From: Jiulongibacter sp. | GTDB taxonomy: Bacteria > Bacteroidota > Bacteroidia > Cytophagales > Spirosomataceae | Direction of reading: 5' to 3' | Assembly (NCBI GenBank): GCA_024645245.1 | Contig: JAHEBN010000007.1 | Coordinates: forward strand, 1-52,423 | DNA length: 52,423 bases | Shown here: positions 44,149 through 52,423 of the stretch, piece after piece | Position numbering within the stretch: position 1 is the first letter of the stretch | Layout: the number at the start of each line of letters is the position of its first letter | Position numbers and translations under genes: made by a program | The notes under the pieces: generated by a model | What the model saw: the letters and a program-made list of their open reading frames with translations, nothing else | What the model was told of the DNA's origin: nothing | The model's database searches: none

Positions 44149-45411
44149 TTAAATTATACTATCCAAATCGGACTTATAATGACTATAAGCATAAAGAAAA
44201 CCTAAAATAACAGGCACAAATAAAGGTGAAATATGACGTTCAATTCCCCATGCCAATATGAAGGCAGATAAATATAACGCATATAAAATTAAACACGACA
44301 ATACCATCATTTTAACCCTTAGGCCTACTGCCTTGTTTCTGAATATTTTTAAGAATAAAAACATTCCATAAAATTCTATAAGCCTGAATATAAACATAAA
44401 TACCATTCCTATAATCTGATATTTATCAAATTCCTTTTCAAATCTACCGGTGGGTCTAATGTCAACCAATAAAATCAGGCTTTTCTTTAGGTACATGGTA
44501 AGAACCTCTTTCTTATGCTCAGAAACGTAATCCTGATAAACTTTTTTATAAAAATCATCAAACTCCCATTCATTTTTCACCTGATTTTTTTCTAAAATTG
44601 GCGATATTTGATCAAAAACATCGAGAGAATATTCTGGATAGTATTTGAAAGTTTCTGCATTATTTCCCTTATACAAATTCCAATATTTCCAGGGATATTG
44701 TAATGTAAACTTACCGGTATTCATTTTGTTAAACGACAACAACATTAAATTACATATAATGTAACCTATTATCCCAACTGTCAAGATTTTAATATCCCGA
44801 CATAAGTAATAAATAACCCCCAACATAAATGGGATTATATAAACAAAATTATTTTTCAGCCAATAACAAATCATCATTAAAGCTAAAAGTTTCCAGTATT
44901 TAGATTTAGAATGTTCCGATTCGAACAATAATATAGCGAAAAAGGCAGTAAAAACTGAAATAATATAACCTTCTTCCATGCCAAGTGTAAAGCTATTCTT
45001 GATTACTTGAGGGAAAACCAGGATAAATGAAATTGACAATATCTTAAGGTTCTTTTTCAAACCGGGAAAACGCCATACCAAAAGCAAAGAGTAATAAAAT
45101 GGTATCTGCCAAATCAAATTCTTAATAAGAGAAATGAAATTTGTATCTTTTGTATGGAAAATTTTTGAAATTAAAACTATAAAGTATGGTATTAATGGCA
45201 GTCTATGGGCCTTAAAAGTTAAATACACTCCATTGGTATTAACTAAATTATAACTCTCAAATTTCCCTTTTTCTATTATAGACTGTAACAATTCGCCATA
45301 ATAAAATGACAAATGGTAAATATCAGAACCTGCTTCATTAAAATTAAAAAAAACAAAAATAATCCATCCCCAAAGCACAAAAACAAAGTAAAAAAGAATT
45401 TTTCGGGTCAT
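44149..45411 (-). CDS. Polytopic membrane protein of unknown function, glycosyltransferase-like
   Basis: 420 residues with about 9-10 transmembrane helices and a soluble loop near residues 230-310. The arrangement resembles GT39/ArnT-like or WecF-type lipid-linked sugar enzymes, but the acidic pair of the first loop of GT39 enzymes is not clear (the loop reads NEAGSDIYHLSFYYGEL). It probably acts with the following Wzy-like protein on a surface glycan. It has its own well-formed promoter upstream and no counterpart gene on the plus side. Confidence 0.5.
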   Translation of the reverse strand: MTRKILFYFVFVLWGWIIFVFFNFNEAGSDIYHLSFYYGELLQSIIEKGKFESYNLVNTNGVYLTFKAHRLPLIPYFIVLISKIFHTKDTNFISLIKNLIWQIPFYYSLLLVWRFPGLKKNLKILSISFILVFPQVIKNSFTLGMEEGYIISVFTAFFAILLFESEHSKSKYWKLLALMMICYWLKNNFVYIIPFMLGVIYYLCRDIKILTVGIIGYIICNLMLLSFNKMNTGKFTLQYPWKYWNLYKGNNAETFKYYPEYSLDVFDQISPILEKNQVKNEWEFDDFYKKVYQDYVSEHKKEVLTMYLKKSLILLVDIRPTGRFEKEFDKYQIIGMVFMFIFRLIEFYGMFLFLKIFRNKAVGLRVKMMVLSCLILYALYLSAFILAWGIERHISPLFVPVILGFLYAYSHYKSDLDSII

Positions 45412-45450
45412 AAATTATTCCTGATTGTAAAGGCATTCTAAAATAGTCGA

Positions 45451-45481
45451 CAAAATTATACACAAAACAAAGAAGATACAA
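45451..45481 (-). promoter_or_regulatory. Promoter of the polytopic membrane gene pair
   Basis: On the minus strand a TTG (45479-45481) and TAATTTTG (45451-45458) are separated by exactly 20 bases, the bacteroidete -33/-7 layout. The start codon is 40 bases downstream. This is the best-formed promoter of the window besides that of the SRP RNA. Confidence 0.6.
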
Positions 45482-45653
45482 CTAATTTAGACGTTGCAAA
45501 CCTGAAATAAGCTTAATCTGAATTTGCAGGCTTTATGACTAATAATTTAAATAGGCACATTCACTGTATAAATATATGAACAGATATAATGTCTCCAGCT
45601 TTTCTTTTATCTTTACCCACAAGAAAATACTTTTAATTACTTTTTAAATTCCT

Positions 45654-47600
45654 ATGGCAAAAAAGACTACAAAACCAGAAGAAATCCAAATTGTCCCTGT
45701 ATTGGTAGAACCATTCAGCCTTTTTACTGATTTTGATATCGGGCTATTCAAGTCTGGCAAACATTACAGGTTATATGAAAAAATGGGTTCGCATGTTTTG
45801 GAAAAAAACGGCCAGTCCGGAACTTATTTTGCAGTATGGGCTCCAAATGCATTATCGGTTTCTATAATAGGAAACTTTAATGGATGGAATAAGTCCTCTC
45901 ATAACCTAATGCCCAGATGGGATAGTAGTGGTATTTGGGAGGGATGGATTCCAAATATTGGCAATGGCGAAGTATACAAATACGCGATTAAATCAAATTC
46001 AGGCGAAGAGTTGGAAAAAGGAGATCCTTTTGCTTTAAGATGGGAAGTACCACCCAAAACTGCCTCCATAATTTGGGATACCTGGTATGAATGGAAAGAT
46101 GAAGAATGGATTAACAAAAGAAAAGATAGAAATTCATTAAAATCGGCTTTCTCAGTTTACGAATTACATTTAGGTTCATGGAAGAGAGACCCTTCTGATG
46201 ACAATCGCCGACTTACTTATAGAGAAATTGCCCGTGATTTGGTACCTTATGTAAAAGATCTGGGTTTCACTCATGTGGAATTTATGCCTGTAATGCAACA
46301 TCCATATGAACCAAGCTGGGGATATCAAATAACCGGATATTTTGCAGCAAGCAGCCAATTTGGTTCTCCACAAGACTTTATGTACTTAATCGAAGAACTG
46401 CATAAAAATGACATTGGAGTAATATTGGATTGGGTTCCCTCCCATTTTCCGAATGACTCCCATGGTATTTACCGATTTGATGGTTCAGCATTATACGAAC
46501 ATCAGGATCCTAAGGAAGGATATCACCCTGATTGGAAAAGCTATATTTTTAATTATGGCAGATATGAAGTACGCTCGTTTCTTATAAGCAATGCGATGTT
46601 TTGGCTTGACAGGTTTCATGCTGATGGCCTTAGAGTTGATGCGGTGGCTTCTATGCTTTATCGCGATTACTCCAGAAAAGAAGGTGAATGGGTACCTAAT
46701 ATGTACGGCGGTCGGGAAAATCTCGAAGTAATTTCACTTTTCAAAGAAATAAACCAAGAAATATATAATTCTTTCCCGGATGTGCAAACAATTGCGGAAG
46801 AATCAACAGCATTTCCTGGTGTATCCCGCCCGGTATATTCTGGTGGATTAGGATTTGGCATGAAATGGATGATGGGATGGATGAATGACACCTTGAGGTA
46901 TTTCGAACGAGATCCTATGTACAGGTCATTTCATCAGGATGAAATAACATTCAGTACGGTATATGCATTTTCTGAAAATTTTATGTTGCCATTTTCTCAT
47001 GATGAGGTGGTATATGGTAAGAACTCACTTTTAAATAAAATGCCCGGAGATGAATGGCAAAAATTTGCTAACCTCAGATTGATGTATGTATATATGTTTA
47101 CACATCCTGGCACCAAACTCCTTTTTATGGGTGCCGAATTTGGCCAAAGTGCTGAATGGGATTTCCGATTTAGTCTGGATTGGCATCAGCTCGATTACGA
47201 TAATCACAAAGGGGTCTCTAACATTATTCGCGACTTAAATAATGTATATAAATCGGAAAATGCATTAACCCAAAAACAATTTGATGCCGATGGTTTTGCC
47301 TGGAAAGACACTACTGATCGCCAAAACTGTGTACTTTATTTCTGTCGGAAAGGTGAACAAGAGACCGTTTATATCGTGCTTAATCTTACGCCTGTACCAA
47401 GAGAGAATTATTTATTGGGGGTTCCTGAGGAAGGGAATTATATTGAATTACTGAATAGCGATAATAAAGATTATTGGGGTTCAGGGCAAATGAACGAGTT
47501 GATGAAAACAGAAAATATAGCTATGCACGGTGATCAATATTCAATCTCACTAAATTTACCGCCACTAGCAGGTATAATTTTTAAAAAGAAAAAAGAATAA
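45654..47600 (+). CDS. glgB: 1,4-alpha-glucan branching enzyme
   Basis: 648 residues in the order CBM48 (about 25-130, VWAPNALSVSIIGNFNGWN), (beta/alpha)8 catalytic domain and C-terminal beta domain. The catalytic nucleophile is Asp329 in DGLRVDAVASM, the acid/base is Glu382 in IAEEST, and the third acidic residue is in PFSHDE. It makes the alpha-1,6 branches of glycogen. No other glycogen gene is beside it. A 7/8 match to the -7 element (TATCTTTA, 45608-45615) precedes it by about 40 bases, and a strong hairpin follows. Confidence 0.95.
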   Translation: MAKKTTKPEEIQIVPVLVEPFSLFTDFDIGLFKSGKHYRLYEKMGSHVLEKNGQSGTYFAVWAPNALSVSIIGNFNGWNKSSHNLMPRWDSSGIWEGWIPNIGNGEVYKYAIKSNSGEELEKGDPFALRWEVPPKTASIIWDTWYEWKDEEWINKRKDRNSLKSAFSVYELHLGSWKRDPSDDNRRLTYREIARDLVPYVKDLGFTHVEFMPVMQHPYEPSWGYQITGYFAASSQFGSPQDFMYLIEELHKNDIGVILDWVPSHFPNDSHGIYRFDGSALYEHQDPKEGYHPDWKSYIFNYGRYEVRSFLISNAMFWLDRFHADGLRVDAVASMLYRDYSRKEGEWVPNMYGGRENLEVISLFKEINQEIYNSFPDVQTIAEESTAFPGVSRPVYSGGLGFGMKWMMGWMNDTLRYFERDPMYRSFHQDEITFSTVYAFSENFMLPFSHDEVVYGKNSLLNKMPGDEWQKFANLRLMYVYMFTHPGTKLLFMGAEFGQSAEWDFRFSLDWHQLDYDNHKGVSNIIRDLNNVYKSENALTQKQFDADGFAWKDTTDRQNCVLYFCRKGEQETVYIVLNLTPVPRENYLLGVPEEGNYIELLNSDNKDYWGSGQMNELMKTENIAMHGDQYSISLNLPPLAGIIFKKKKE

Positions 47601-47614
47601 ATTTAAATTACTTT

Positions 47615-47656
47615 AAAGAGTTGTACCTGTAATGGCTACAACTCTTTTATTTTTTA
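47615..47656. terminator. Hairpin terminator between convergent glgB and thrC
   Basis: AAAGAGTTGTA (47615-47625) and TACAACTCTTT (47637-47647) are a perfect 11-base inverted repeat with an 11-base loop, followed on the plus strand by a T-rich tract (47645-47656). On the minus strand the right arm reaches into the thrC stop codon. It should end glgB transcripts well, and thrC transcripts more weakly since the minus-side T-run is poor. Confidence 0.7.
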
Positions 47657-48954
47657 AGAAGATAATTTTTAAATGAATTAAATTCACTGGAAATCCCAAC
47701 CGCTTTTTTCTCCAAATTCAATAATTCAGAAAGTCTTTCAGGTATTTCAACTTTATGATTTAGAGTAGGCTGCACCTCATCCAAAAATTTTGCATAATGA
47801 GCGGTAGAAAGAAAAACTCCTAACGTATCTGCTTCATTTTTATTAATATATTCTTTGAGACCCAAATATGCCACGGCGGTGTGAGGACAAACAGTATAAT
47901 CGTATTTATTATAGATTTCAAGCATTGCTTCTCTGGTCTGATTATCATCAAACCAAAACCCAGAAATATTTGATCTTAAAAGTTCAATATTATTTTCATG
48001 CAAAGCCAATAGCCTAGGAAAATTGCTTGGATTACCAACATCCATGGCATTAGAAATTGTTGTTTCAGACGGGCTAATTGAATTGTAGACTCCTGTTTTC
48101 AAAAACTCTGGGACAACTTTATTAATATTTGTAGCGGCAATGAATTTATGAGTAGGCATTCCCATTCTTTGAGCAATTATTCCAGCACTTAAATTTCCAA
48201 AATTTCCTGAGGGCACACTAAATACTATAGGTTTACCAATTCCTTTTAATCTAGACCAGCAATAAGCATAATAAAATGATTGAGGAATTAATCGGGCAAT
48301 ATTTATTGAATTGGCTGATGCCAGGTTATGCTTCTGTTTTAAATCAGAATCCAAAAAGGCTGATTTAACTAGTCTCTGGCAATCATCAAAAGTACCTCTT
48401 ACTTCCAAAGTACTTATATTTCCACCTAATGTAGTGAGCTGTTTTTCCTGAATCTCACTAACTTTTCCTGATGGGTATAATATTATTACTTCAATATTTT
48501 TATGACCAAAAAAACCTTGTGCTACAGCCCCACCTGTATCACCGGAAGTAGCGACCAATATGGTAATTTTTTTGTCACTTTTTGATAAATAATGAGCCAT
48601 TATTCCAGCCATAAATCGAGCACCGAAATCTTTAAATGCCATCGAAGGGCCATGAAATAACTCTAAACAATACAAATTATCATTCAATTTAATCGTAGGT
48701 GACTCAAAATCAAAAGCATGGTTTATTATTTTTCCTAGGTCAGTTTTAGAAATTGAACCTTCAAAAAATGGAAAACTCATCTCTAAAGCAATTTCTGTAA
48801 AAGTCATTCCATCCGCATTATTCCAAAAGTCCGGCCCCAATACGGGAATTGACTCAGGCATATATAAACCATTGTCATCCGGTAATCCTTTAAGAATTGC
48901 AGTTTCAATATTTACATGTAAATGATTGTTTTTGGTACTATTAAAATAAATCAT
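47647..48954 (-). CDS. thrC: Threonine synthase
   Basis: 435 residues. The PLP Lys108 is in SMAFKDFGARFM, and phosphate-binding ATSGDTGGAVA and SVPSGNFGNLSAG are present. The enzyme converts O-phosphohomoserine to threonine. The start has zero gap to the stop of the upstream GT39-like gene, so thrC sits at the end of a glycosyltransferase operon rather than next to thrA or thrB. Length and motifs are normal. Confidence 0.94.
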   Translation of the reverse strand: MIYFNSTKNNHLHVNIETAILKGLPDDNGLYMPESIPVLGPDFWNNADGMTFTEIALEMSFPFFEGSISKTDLGKIINHAFDFESPTIKLNDNLYCLELFHGPSMAFKDFGARFMAGIMAHYLSKSDKKITILVATSGDTGGAVAQGFFGHKNIEVIILYPSGKVSEIQEKQLTTLGGNISTLEVRGTFDDCQRLVKSAFLDSDLKQKHNLASANSINIARLIPQSFYYAYCWSRLKGIGKPIVFSVPSGNFGNLSAGIIAQRMGMPTHKFIAATNINKVVPEFLKTGVYNSISPSETTISNAMDVGNPSNFPRLLALHENNIELLRSNISGFWFDDNQTREAMLEIYNKYDYTVCPHTAVAYLGLKEYINKNEADTLGVFLSTAHYAKFLDEVQPTLNHKVEIPERLSELLNLEKKAVGISSEFNSFKNYLLKK

Positions 48955-50391
48955 TTAATTTTCGGGTAATAAGTTATAAAGATATACATACGCTTTTTCA
49001 TCAGAAATCACTTCAGCCACTTCACATAATTTAACCATTTTATGGTCACTTATAGCTACATATTTGTCTAAAGATGAATTTGAATAAATTATGGCGTTCT
49101 TACCTGTTTTTAGAATCAACTTTTGTACTAATTCAAAATTCATATCTTCCTTTGTTAATACTCTATCCCAGGAAATAAAAGATATTTCATCCTCATATCC
49201 GAAAGAATAAAAATATTTTTTACCCAAAGCTGTTGCCAGACCTTCAACCATAAAAAATGGTTTTCCAATCAAAATCCTATCTTTTAGATGTCCTTTTTGA
49301 ATTATTTCGGATACCTTACTAATCCCGGAATATGGAAATTTATACTCCTTATATGTTGCACTTAATAAAAAAGGGAACTGAATGAGGAAAATTAATAAAA
49401 AAATAGTATTAAAAACAGGTGGTAATTTTATAGAAGTATGGATGTTTTGAAAAATCCAAATCAAAATTATTGCCATAATAAAAACATGGCCAAAATGCCT
49501 TAATGACCCGGGATAAACAAAATTAAAAAAAAATACTATTAAAGTTGATGTAATAAAAAAGGCTATTATGAAAGCATTTTTTTTAAAAAAGGAATACCAT
49601 TTCTCAAAGAAGTACAAACAAGAAATTACTGCAATAAGAGAAGATAATAAAACCGAAACTATCAGTATATTTTTATTTAGTAAATGAAATATTGTCTTTA
49701 ATTTATTAATTCTTACAATAAGTTGAGGTAAGATAATATATATTAATACAATACATAAAAGTATAATTAATCCAACAAAAACGTTTCTTAACAATTTTGG
49801 ATCAATTTTACTATTTTCTTTAAAGTTTATATATAATAATGGCAAAAGCCCAATTAAAATAAAAATTACACATAAGTTGGTTAAACAAGCAAATAAAACA
49901 AGAAAAGAAGTTATGAAAAGGTTTTTTAAATCAAGCGGCTTAGAAGTATAATATGCAATTAAAAATAACAATAAAACACCAATTGCATAATTTCTTGCAA
50001 ATACATTAAATTCATACAGAAAGAGATAATTAAATGTCAAAGTAAACTTTACAAAACGATTAAAATTACTTTTAAATAGTAAAATAATTACTGAAGAAAT
50101 AGCAATAATTATATTTACCAATTGCATCAAAAATAGCGGCTGTGCAAAACTTTTAAGTGAAAACAGAATTAAATACCATAAAGGTGGATGACCTTCTAAT
50201 TTGATATTCCCAAAAAGATCAAATACACTTGTACTCACAAATGCAATTTGAAAGGAATGATATTCATCCCTCCACATTTCATGATAAAAAAGAATAATAA
50301 AGGAAAAAAACACAAAAAAGACAATCAATACCCATTCGAATAATCCAATATTGATTCCAAATAAAAATTTCCTTATTTTAGAATATACCAC
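48955..50391 (-). CDS. GT39-like polytopic membrane glycosyltransferase
   Basis: 478 residues with about 11 transmembrane helices. After the first helix comes MWRDEYHS (acidic pair in the first external loop) and then GHPPLWYLILF, the pattern of PMT/ArnT-like GT-C enzymes that use polyprenyl-phosphate sugars. A C-terminal soluble domain (about 375-478) follows the last helix. It probably adds a sugar from the lipid-linked donor made by the GT2 enzyme upstream. The start is GTG, overlapping the GT2 gene by 19 bases. Confidence 0.68.
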   Translation of the reverse strand: MVYSKIRKFLFGINIGLFEWVLIVFFVFFSFIILFYHEMWRDEYHSFQIAFVSTSVFDLFGNIKLEGHPPLWYLILFSLKSFAQPLFLMQLVNIIIAISSVIILLFKSNFNRFVKFTLTFNYLFLYEFNVFARNYAIGVLLLFLIAYYTSKPLDLKNLFITSFLVLFACLTNLCVIFILIGLLPLLYINFKENSKIDPKLLRNVFVGLIILLCIVLIYIILPQLIVRINKLKTIFHLLNKNILIVSVLLSSLIAVISCLYFFEKWYSFFKKNAFIIAFFITSTLIVFFFNFVYPGSLRHFGHVFIMAIILIWIFQNIHTSIKLPPVFNTIFLLIFLIQFPFLLSATYKEYKFPYSGISKVSEIIQKGHLKDRILIGKPFFMVEGLATALGKKYFYSFGYEDEISFISWDRVLTKEDMNFELVQKLILKTGKNAIIYSNSSLDKYVAISDHKMVKLCEVAEVISDEKAYVYLYNLLPEN

Positions 50392-51113
50392 TTAATTATT
50401 TTCAAGTTGTGTAAGAAATATAAAAATGAAACGCGAAGTACACCTAGTCCATATTTAACACTTCTAATAAAATTTATTGAAGAGGCTTCTGGGAAATATT
50501 TTGTTGGACAACTTATTTCACCAATTTGATAACCTTTATTACAGATTTGAGCAATTATTTCATTGTCAAATACAAAGTCATCATTGCATTTTTCAAAATT
50601 TATCGATTTCAAAACTTCAGTGCTATATGCTCTATATCCGGTATGGTATTCGGATAATTTCTGATTCATTAGTATATTTTGAGTAAAAGTGAGCATTCTA
50701 TTAAAAATATACTTATATAGTGGCATTCCACCAACCAAAGCTCCTTTCCCAAGTATTCTTGATGCAAAAATAACAGGATACAGATCTTCCCCAATCATTG
50801 AAATTATAGCTCTTAAAAGCAATGGAGTATATTGGTAATCCGGATGAAGCATAACCACAATATCACCATCTAATTCTATAGCTTTTTTATAGCAAGTTTT
50901 TTGATTACCTCCATAGCCTAAATTTTTCTCATGTCTAATTACGTGATTAATACCTAGACTTTTTGCAACTTCTACTGTATTATCAGGACTTGAATCATCT
51001 ACTAATACTACTTCATCAACAATATCATATGGTATTTCGTCTAAAGTTATTTTTAATGTTTTGGAAGCATTATATGCCGGCATTACAATAATTACTTTTT
51101 TGTTTTTATACAT
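50373..51113 (-). CDS. Glycosyltransferase family 2, polyprenyl-phosphate sugar synthase type
   Basis: 246 residues. The GT-A fold starts KVIIVMPAYNASKTL, with VLVDDSSPDNT, the HEKNLGYGGNQKTCY motif and MLHPDYQYTP (in place of the plain DxD). The last, with the downstream EYHTGYRAYS, is typical of dolichyl/undecaprenyl-phosphate mannose or glucose synthase-like enzymes. It lacks the membrane helices of the DPM1-GtrB fusion forms. It probably makes a lipid-phosphate sugar for the GT39-like partner, which overlaps it by 19 bases. Upstream lies a 397-base gap. Confidence 0.82.
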   Translation of the reverse strand: MYKNKKVIIVMPAYNASKTLKITLDEIPYDIVDEVVLVDDSSPDNTVEVAKSLGINHVIRHEKNLGYGGNQKTCYKKAIELDGDIVVMLHPDYQYTPLLLRAIISMIGEDLYPVIFASRILGKGALVGGMPLYKYIFNRMLTFTQNILMNQKLSEYHTGYRAYSTEVLKSINFEKCNDDFVFDNEIIAQICNKGYQIGEISCPTKYFPEASSINFIRSVKYGLGVLRVSFLYFLHNLKIIKWYILK

Positions 51114-51510
51114 TATAAATTTAATTTGATAAAATATTATTAGAACAGTTCAATTTGTCAGAGGTAAAAATGAATTATACAGAATAAAAAAAATCAATAA
51201 TCTTTCAAATTACCTATCAAGAATTGTTGATTAATGACCAGTAAATACAAACTATTTTTTGTAAAAGAAATTCTGTAAAATGACTACATTAGGGATAAAT
51301 CATTAAAAATTTTCATTCATTTAGTCAAACTTTTTAAGTTTTAAAATGTAAGTTTAATAAAGACTTGACTTGTAAAATTTGAAAAACGAACATAAAAATG
51401 AATTTTTGCAAATTTATTGCTTTTTAATCAAAATGAAGCCTAATTAGTGTGTATATAAATATTCTGTCTTCAAAATTACTTAGACAAAATGAATTTGTAA
51501 TATAGATTCA
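51114..51510. other. Divergent intergenic region, no gene seen
   Basis: 397 bases between the GT2 gene (minus) and the methyltransferase gene (plus). No frame longer than about ten codons and no RNA structure was recognised. It is AT-rich. It holds an exact minus-strand TAATTTTG (51471-51478), about 360 bases from the GT2 start, and a 7/8 plus-strand match TGAATTTG (51490-51497) that ends 13 bases before the methyltransferase ATG. Confidence 0.6.
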
Positions 51511-52423
51511 ATGATTAAATTTCAAATTATTATTAAAACTCTTTCTGGTTTGGAAGACGCACTTAGTTGCGAAATAATTAAACTGGGAGGCTCTGAGGTA
51601 AAGAAATTAAAAAGAGCCGTAAAATTCTTAGGTGATGATAAATTATTATATCTGGCAAACTTAAGTTTAAGAACGGCATTACGTGTTTTGGTACCTATTA
51701 ACGAATTTGAAGCACATAATCAAGATGAATTATATGAAGGTATTTACAATTTCCCATGGGAACAAATATTTACTAAAGAACAAACCTTTGCTATTGAATC
51801 TGTTGTAAATAGCCGAAATTTCAATAATTCTCATTATGTATCACTTAAAATTAAAGATGCCATAGTAGACAGGTTTAGAGAAAAATACGGAAGCCGGCCA
51901 AATATTAATAAAATTAATCCTGATATACTTATAGATGCGTATATTCATAATGATTCAGTGAGTATTTCATTAGATTCAAGCGGTATAAGTCTGGATAAAC
52001 GTGGTTATCGAAAATTTGCCAATGAAGCTCCAATAAATGAAGTATTAGCTGCCGGAATCATTGAAATAAGTGGTTGGAATGCAGAAATTGACTTTTATGA
52101 TCCGATGTCTGGATCGGGAACTTTTGCCGTAGAAGCAGCATTAAAGGCATGTAAAATTGCTCCCGGGAAAAACAGGAAATTTTCATTTCAAAACTGGCCT
52201 GATTATAATTATTCCCTCTTTTCAGAATTGAAAGATCGGCTTCAATCCGAAGAAACGGTATGTTCAGTTGGAATATTTTCTCGAGACATTGAATTAAAAA
52301 ATCTTGAAATTATTGCTCTAAACGCCAAAAATGCAGGTGTTTCAGATTGTATTGATATTAAAAAAGAAGACTTCTTCACTTCAAAACCCATCGGTGCTTC
52401 TGGTTCAATATTTCTAAATCCTC
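51511..52423 (+). CDS. THUMP-domain class I RNA methyltransferase (RlmL/YpsC-type), partial
   Basis: The frame runs from the ATG at 51511 to the right edge (304 codons), so the C-terminus is missing. The N-terminal THUMP domain (about 1-160) starts IIIKTLSGLEDALSCEIIKL, with LDSSGISLDKRGYRKFANEA marking its end. The SAM-binding region then has DPMSGSGTFAVEAALKA and SIFLNP (opening of the NPPxxxR catalytic motif, cut by the edge). Members methylate guanosine in 23S rRNA. The predicted leader is about 8 bases. Confidence 0.88.
   Translation, partial: MIKFQIIIKTLSGLEDALSCEIIKLGGSEVKKLKRAVKFLGDDKLLYLANLSLRTALRVLVPINEFEAHNQDELYEGIYNFPWEQIFTKEQTFAIESVVNSRNFNNSHYVSLKIKDAIVDRFREKYGSRPNINKINPDILIDAYIHNDSVSISLDSSGISLDKRGYRKFANEAPINEVLAAGIIEISGWNAEIDFYDPMSGSGTFAVEAALKACKIAPGKNRKFSFQNWPDYNYSLFSELKDRLQSEETVCSVGIFSRDIELKNLEIIALNAKNAGVSDCIDIKKEDFFTSKPIGASGSIFLNP

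Noticed and set aside
45577-45648. 23-codon frame just upstream of glgB as a leader peptide
   Set aside because: No biased composition or attenuator structure and no conserved pattern; such frames are expected by chance.
1-52423. CRISPR arrays, tRNA or rRNA genes, transposases, phage genes
   Set aside because: Read on both strands and none was found: no regularly spaced repeats, no T-loop GGTTCGA-type pattern with cloverleaf, no transposase motif. The absence was judged by eye, without a search tool.

Overview
The window is one contiguous piece of a low-GC (roughly one third G+C) chromosome from a member of the Bacteroidota, most likely a Cytophagales-type bacterium. Grounds for this are the type IX secretion regulator PorX, the block ftsX-DUF3098-uppP-truB-ribF, a bacteroidete-type small SRP RNA, an Ig-like secreted protein, and the promoter element TAnnTTTG repeatedly placed just upstream of genes. 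I found 45 protein genes (two cut by the window edges, one interrupted by a stop codon) and one RNA gene. I see no tRNA, rRNA, CRISPR array, insertion sequence, phage gene or integration scar; the window reads as core genome with surface-polysaccharide gene groups.

Layout. 1-2505: a secreted Ig-domain protein (C-terminus outside the window) coupled to a TMEM220-like membrane protein, minus strand. 2629-4167: SRP RNA, a small transaldolase split by an in-frame TAG, and ftsE. 4151-7243, minus: an outer-membrane beta-barrel protein coupled to porX, then kdsB. 7460-15414, plus: LysM/RlpA-like protein, an unlisted 49-residue membrane peptide, a TIGR02757 protein, aldose epimerase, bifunctional nuclease, lysophospholipid acyltransferase, ftsX, DUF3098, uppP, truB, ribF. 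15416-18467, minus: pheA and parE. 18636-26604, plus: an ABC-type polysaccharide export locus (SLBB exporter, Wzz-like, Wzm-like, Wzt-like, DegT aminotransferase, GT4). 26601-34247, minus: rnhB, heptose kinase, gltD, gltB. 34505-41272, minus: a complete sulfate-to-sulfide operon (sulfite reductase, SUMT, TauE-type permease, APS reductase, cysD, cysN). 41416-45411, minus: rnz with a STAS-like partner and two polytopic membrane proteins of glycan type. 45654-47600, plus: glgB. 47647-51113, minus: GT2, a GT39-like membrane protein and thrC. 51511-end, plus: start of an RlmL/RlmN-type THUMP methyltransferase.

How it fits together. Much of the window builds the cell envelope: KdsB and the heptose kinase make LPS core precursors, UppP recycles the lipid carrier, FtsEX acts in division, and the export locus together with several glycosyltransferases makes and exports a surface glycan. 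The sulfur operon carries ATP sulfurylase, an Fe-S type APS reductase (no APS kinase is needed), a sulfite reductase and the methyltransferase for its siroheme. It lies next to gltBD, so sulfur and nitrogen assimilation are side by side.

Most worth a second look: the sulfite reductase fused to a C-terminal HEPN-like domain; a near-perfect palindrome directly upstream of that operon's promoter; the amber codon inside transaldolase; a promoter element inside the loop of the transaldolase terminator, which ends on the ftsE start codon; a predicted leaderless GTG-start gene; an RlpA-like domain without its catalytic Asp; and the small membrane peptide. None of these amounts to a proven new system.
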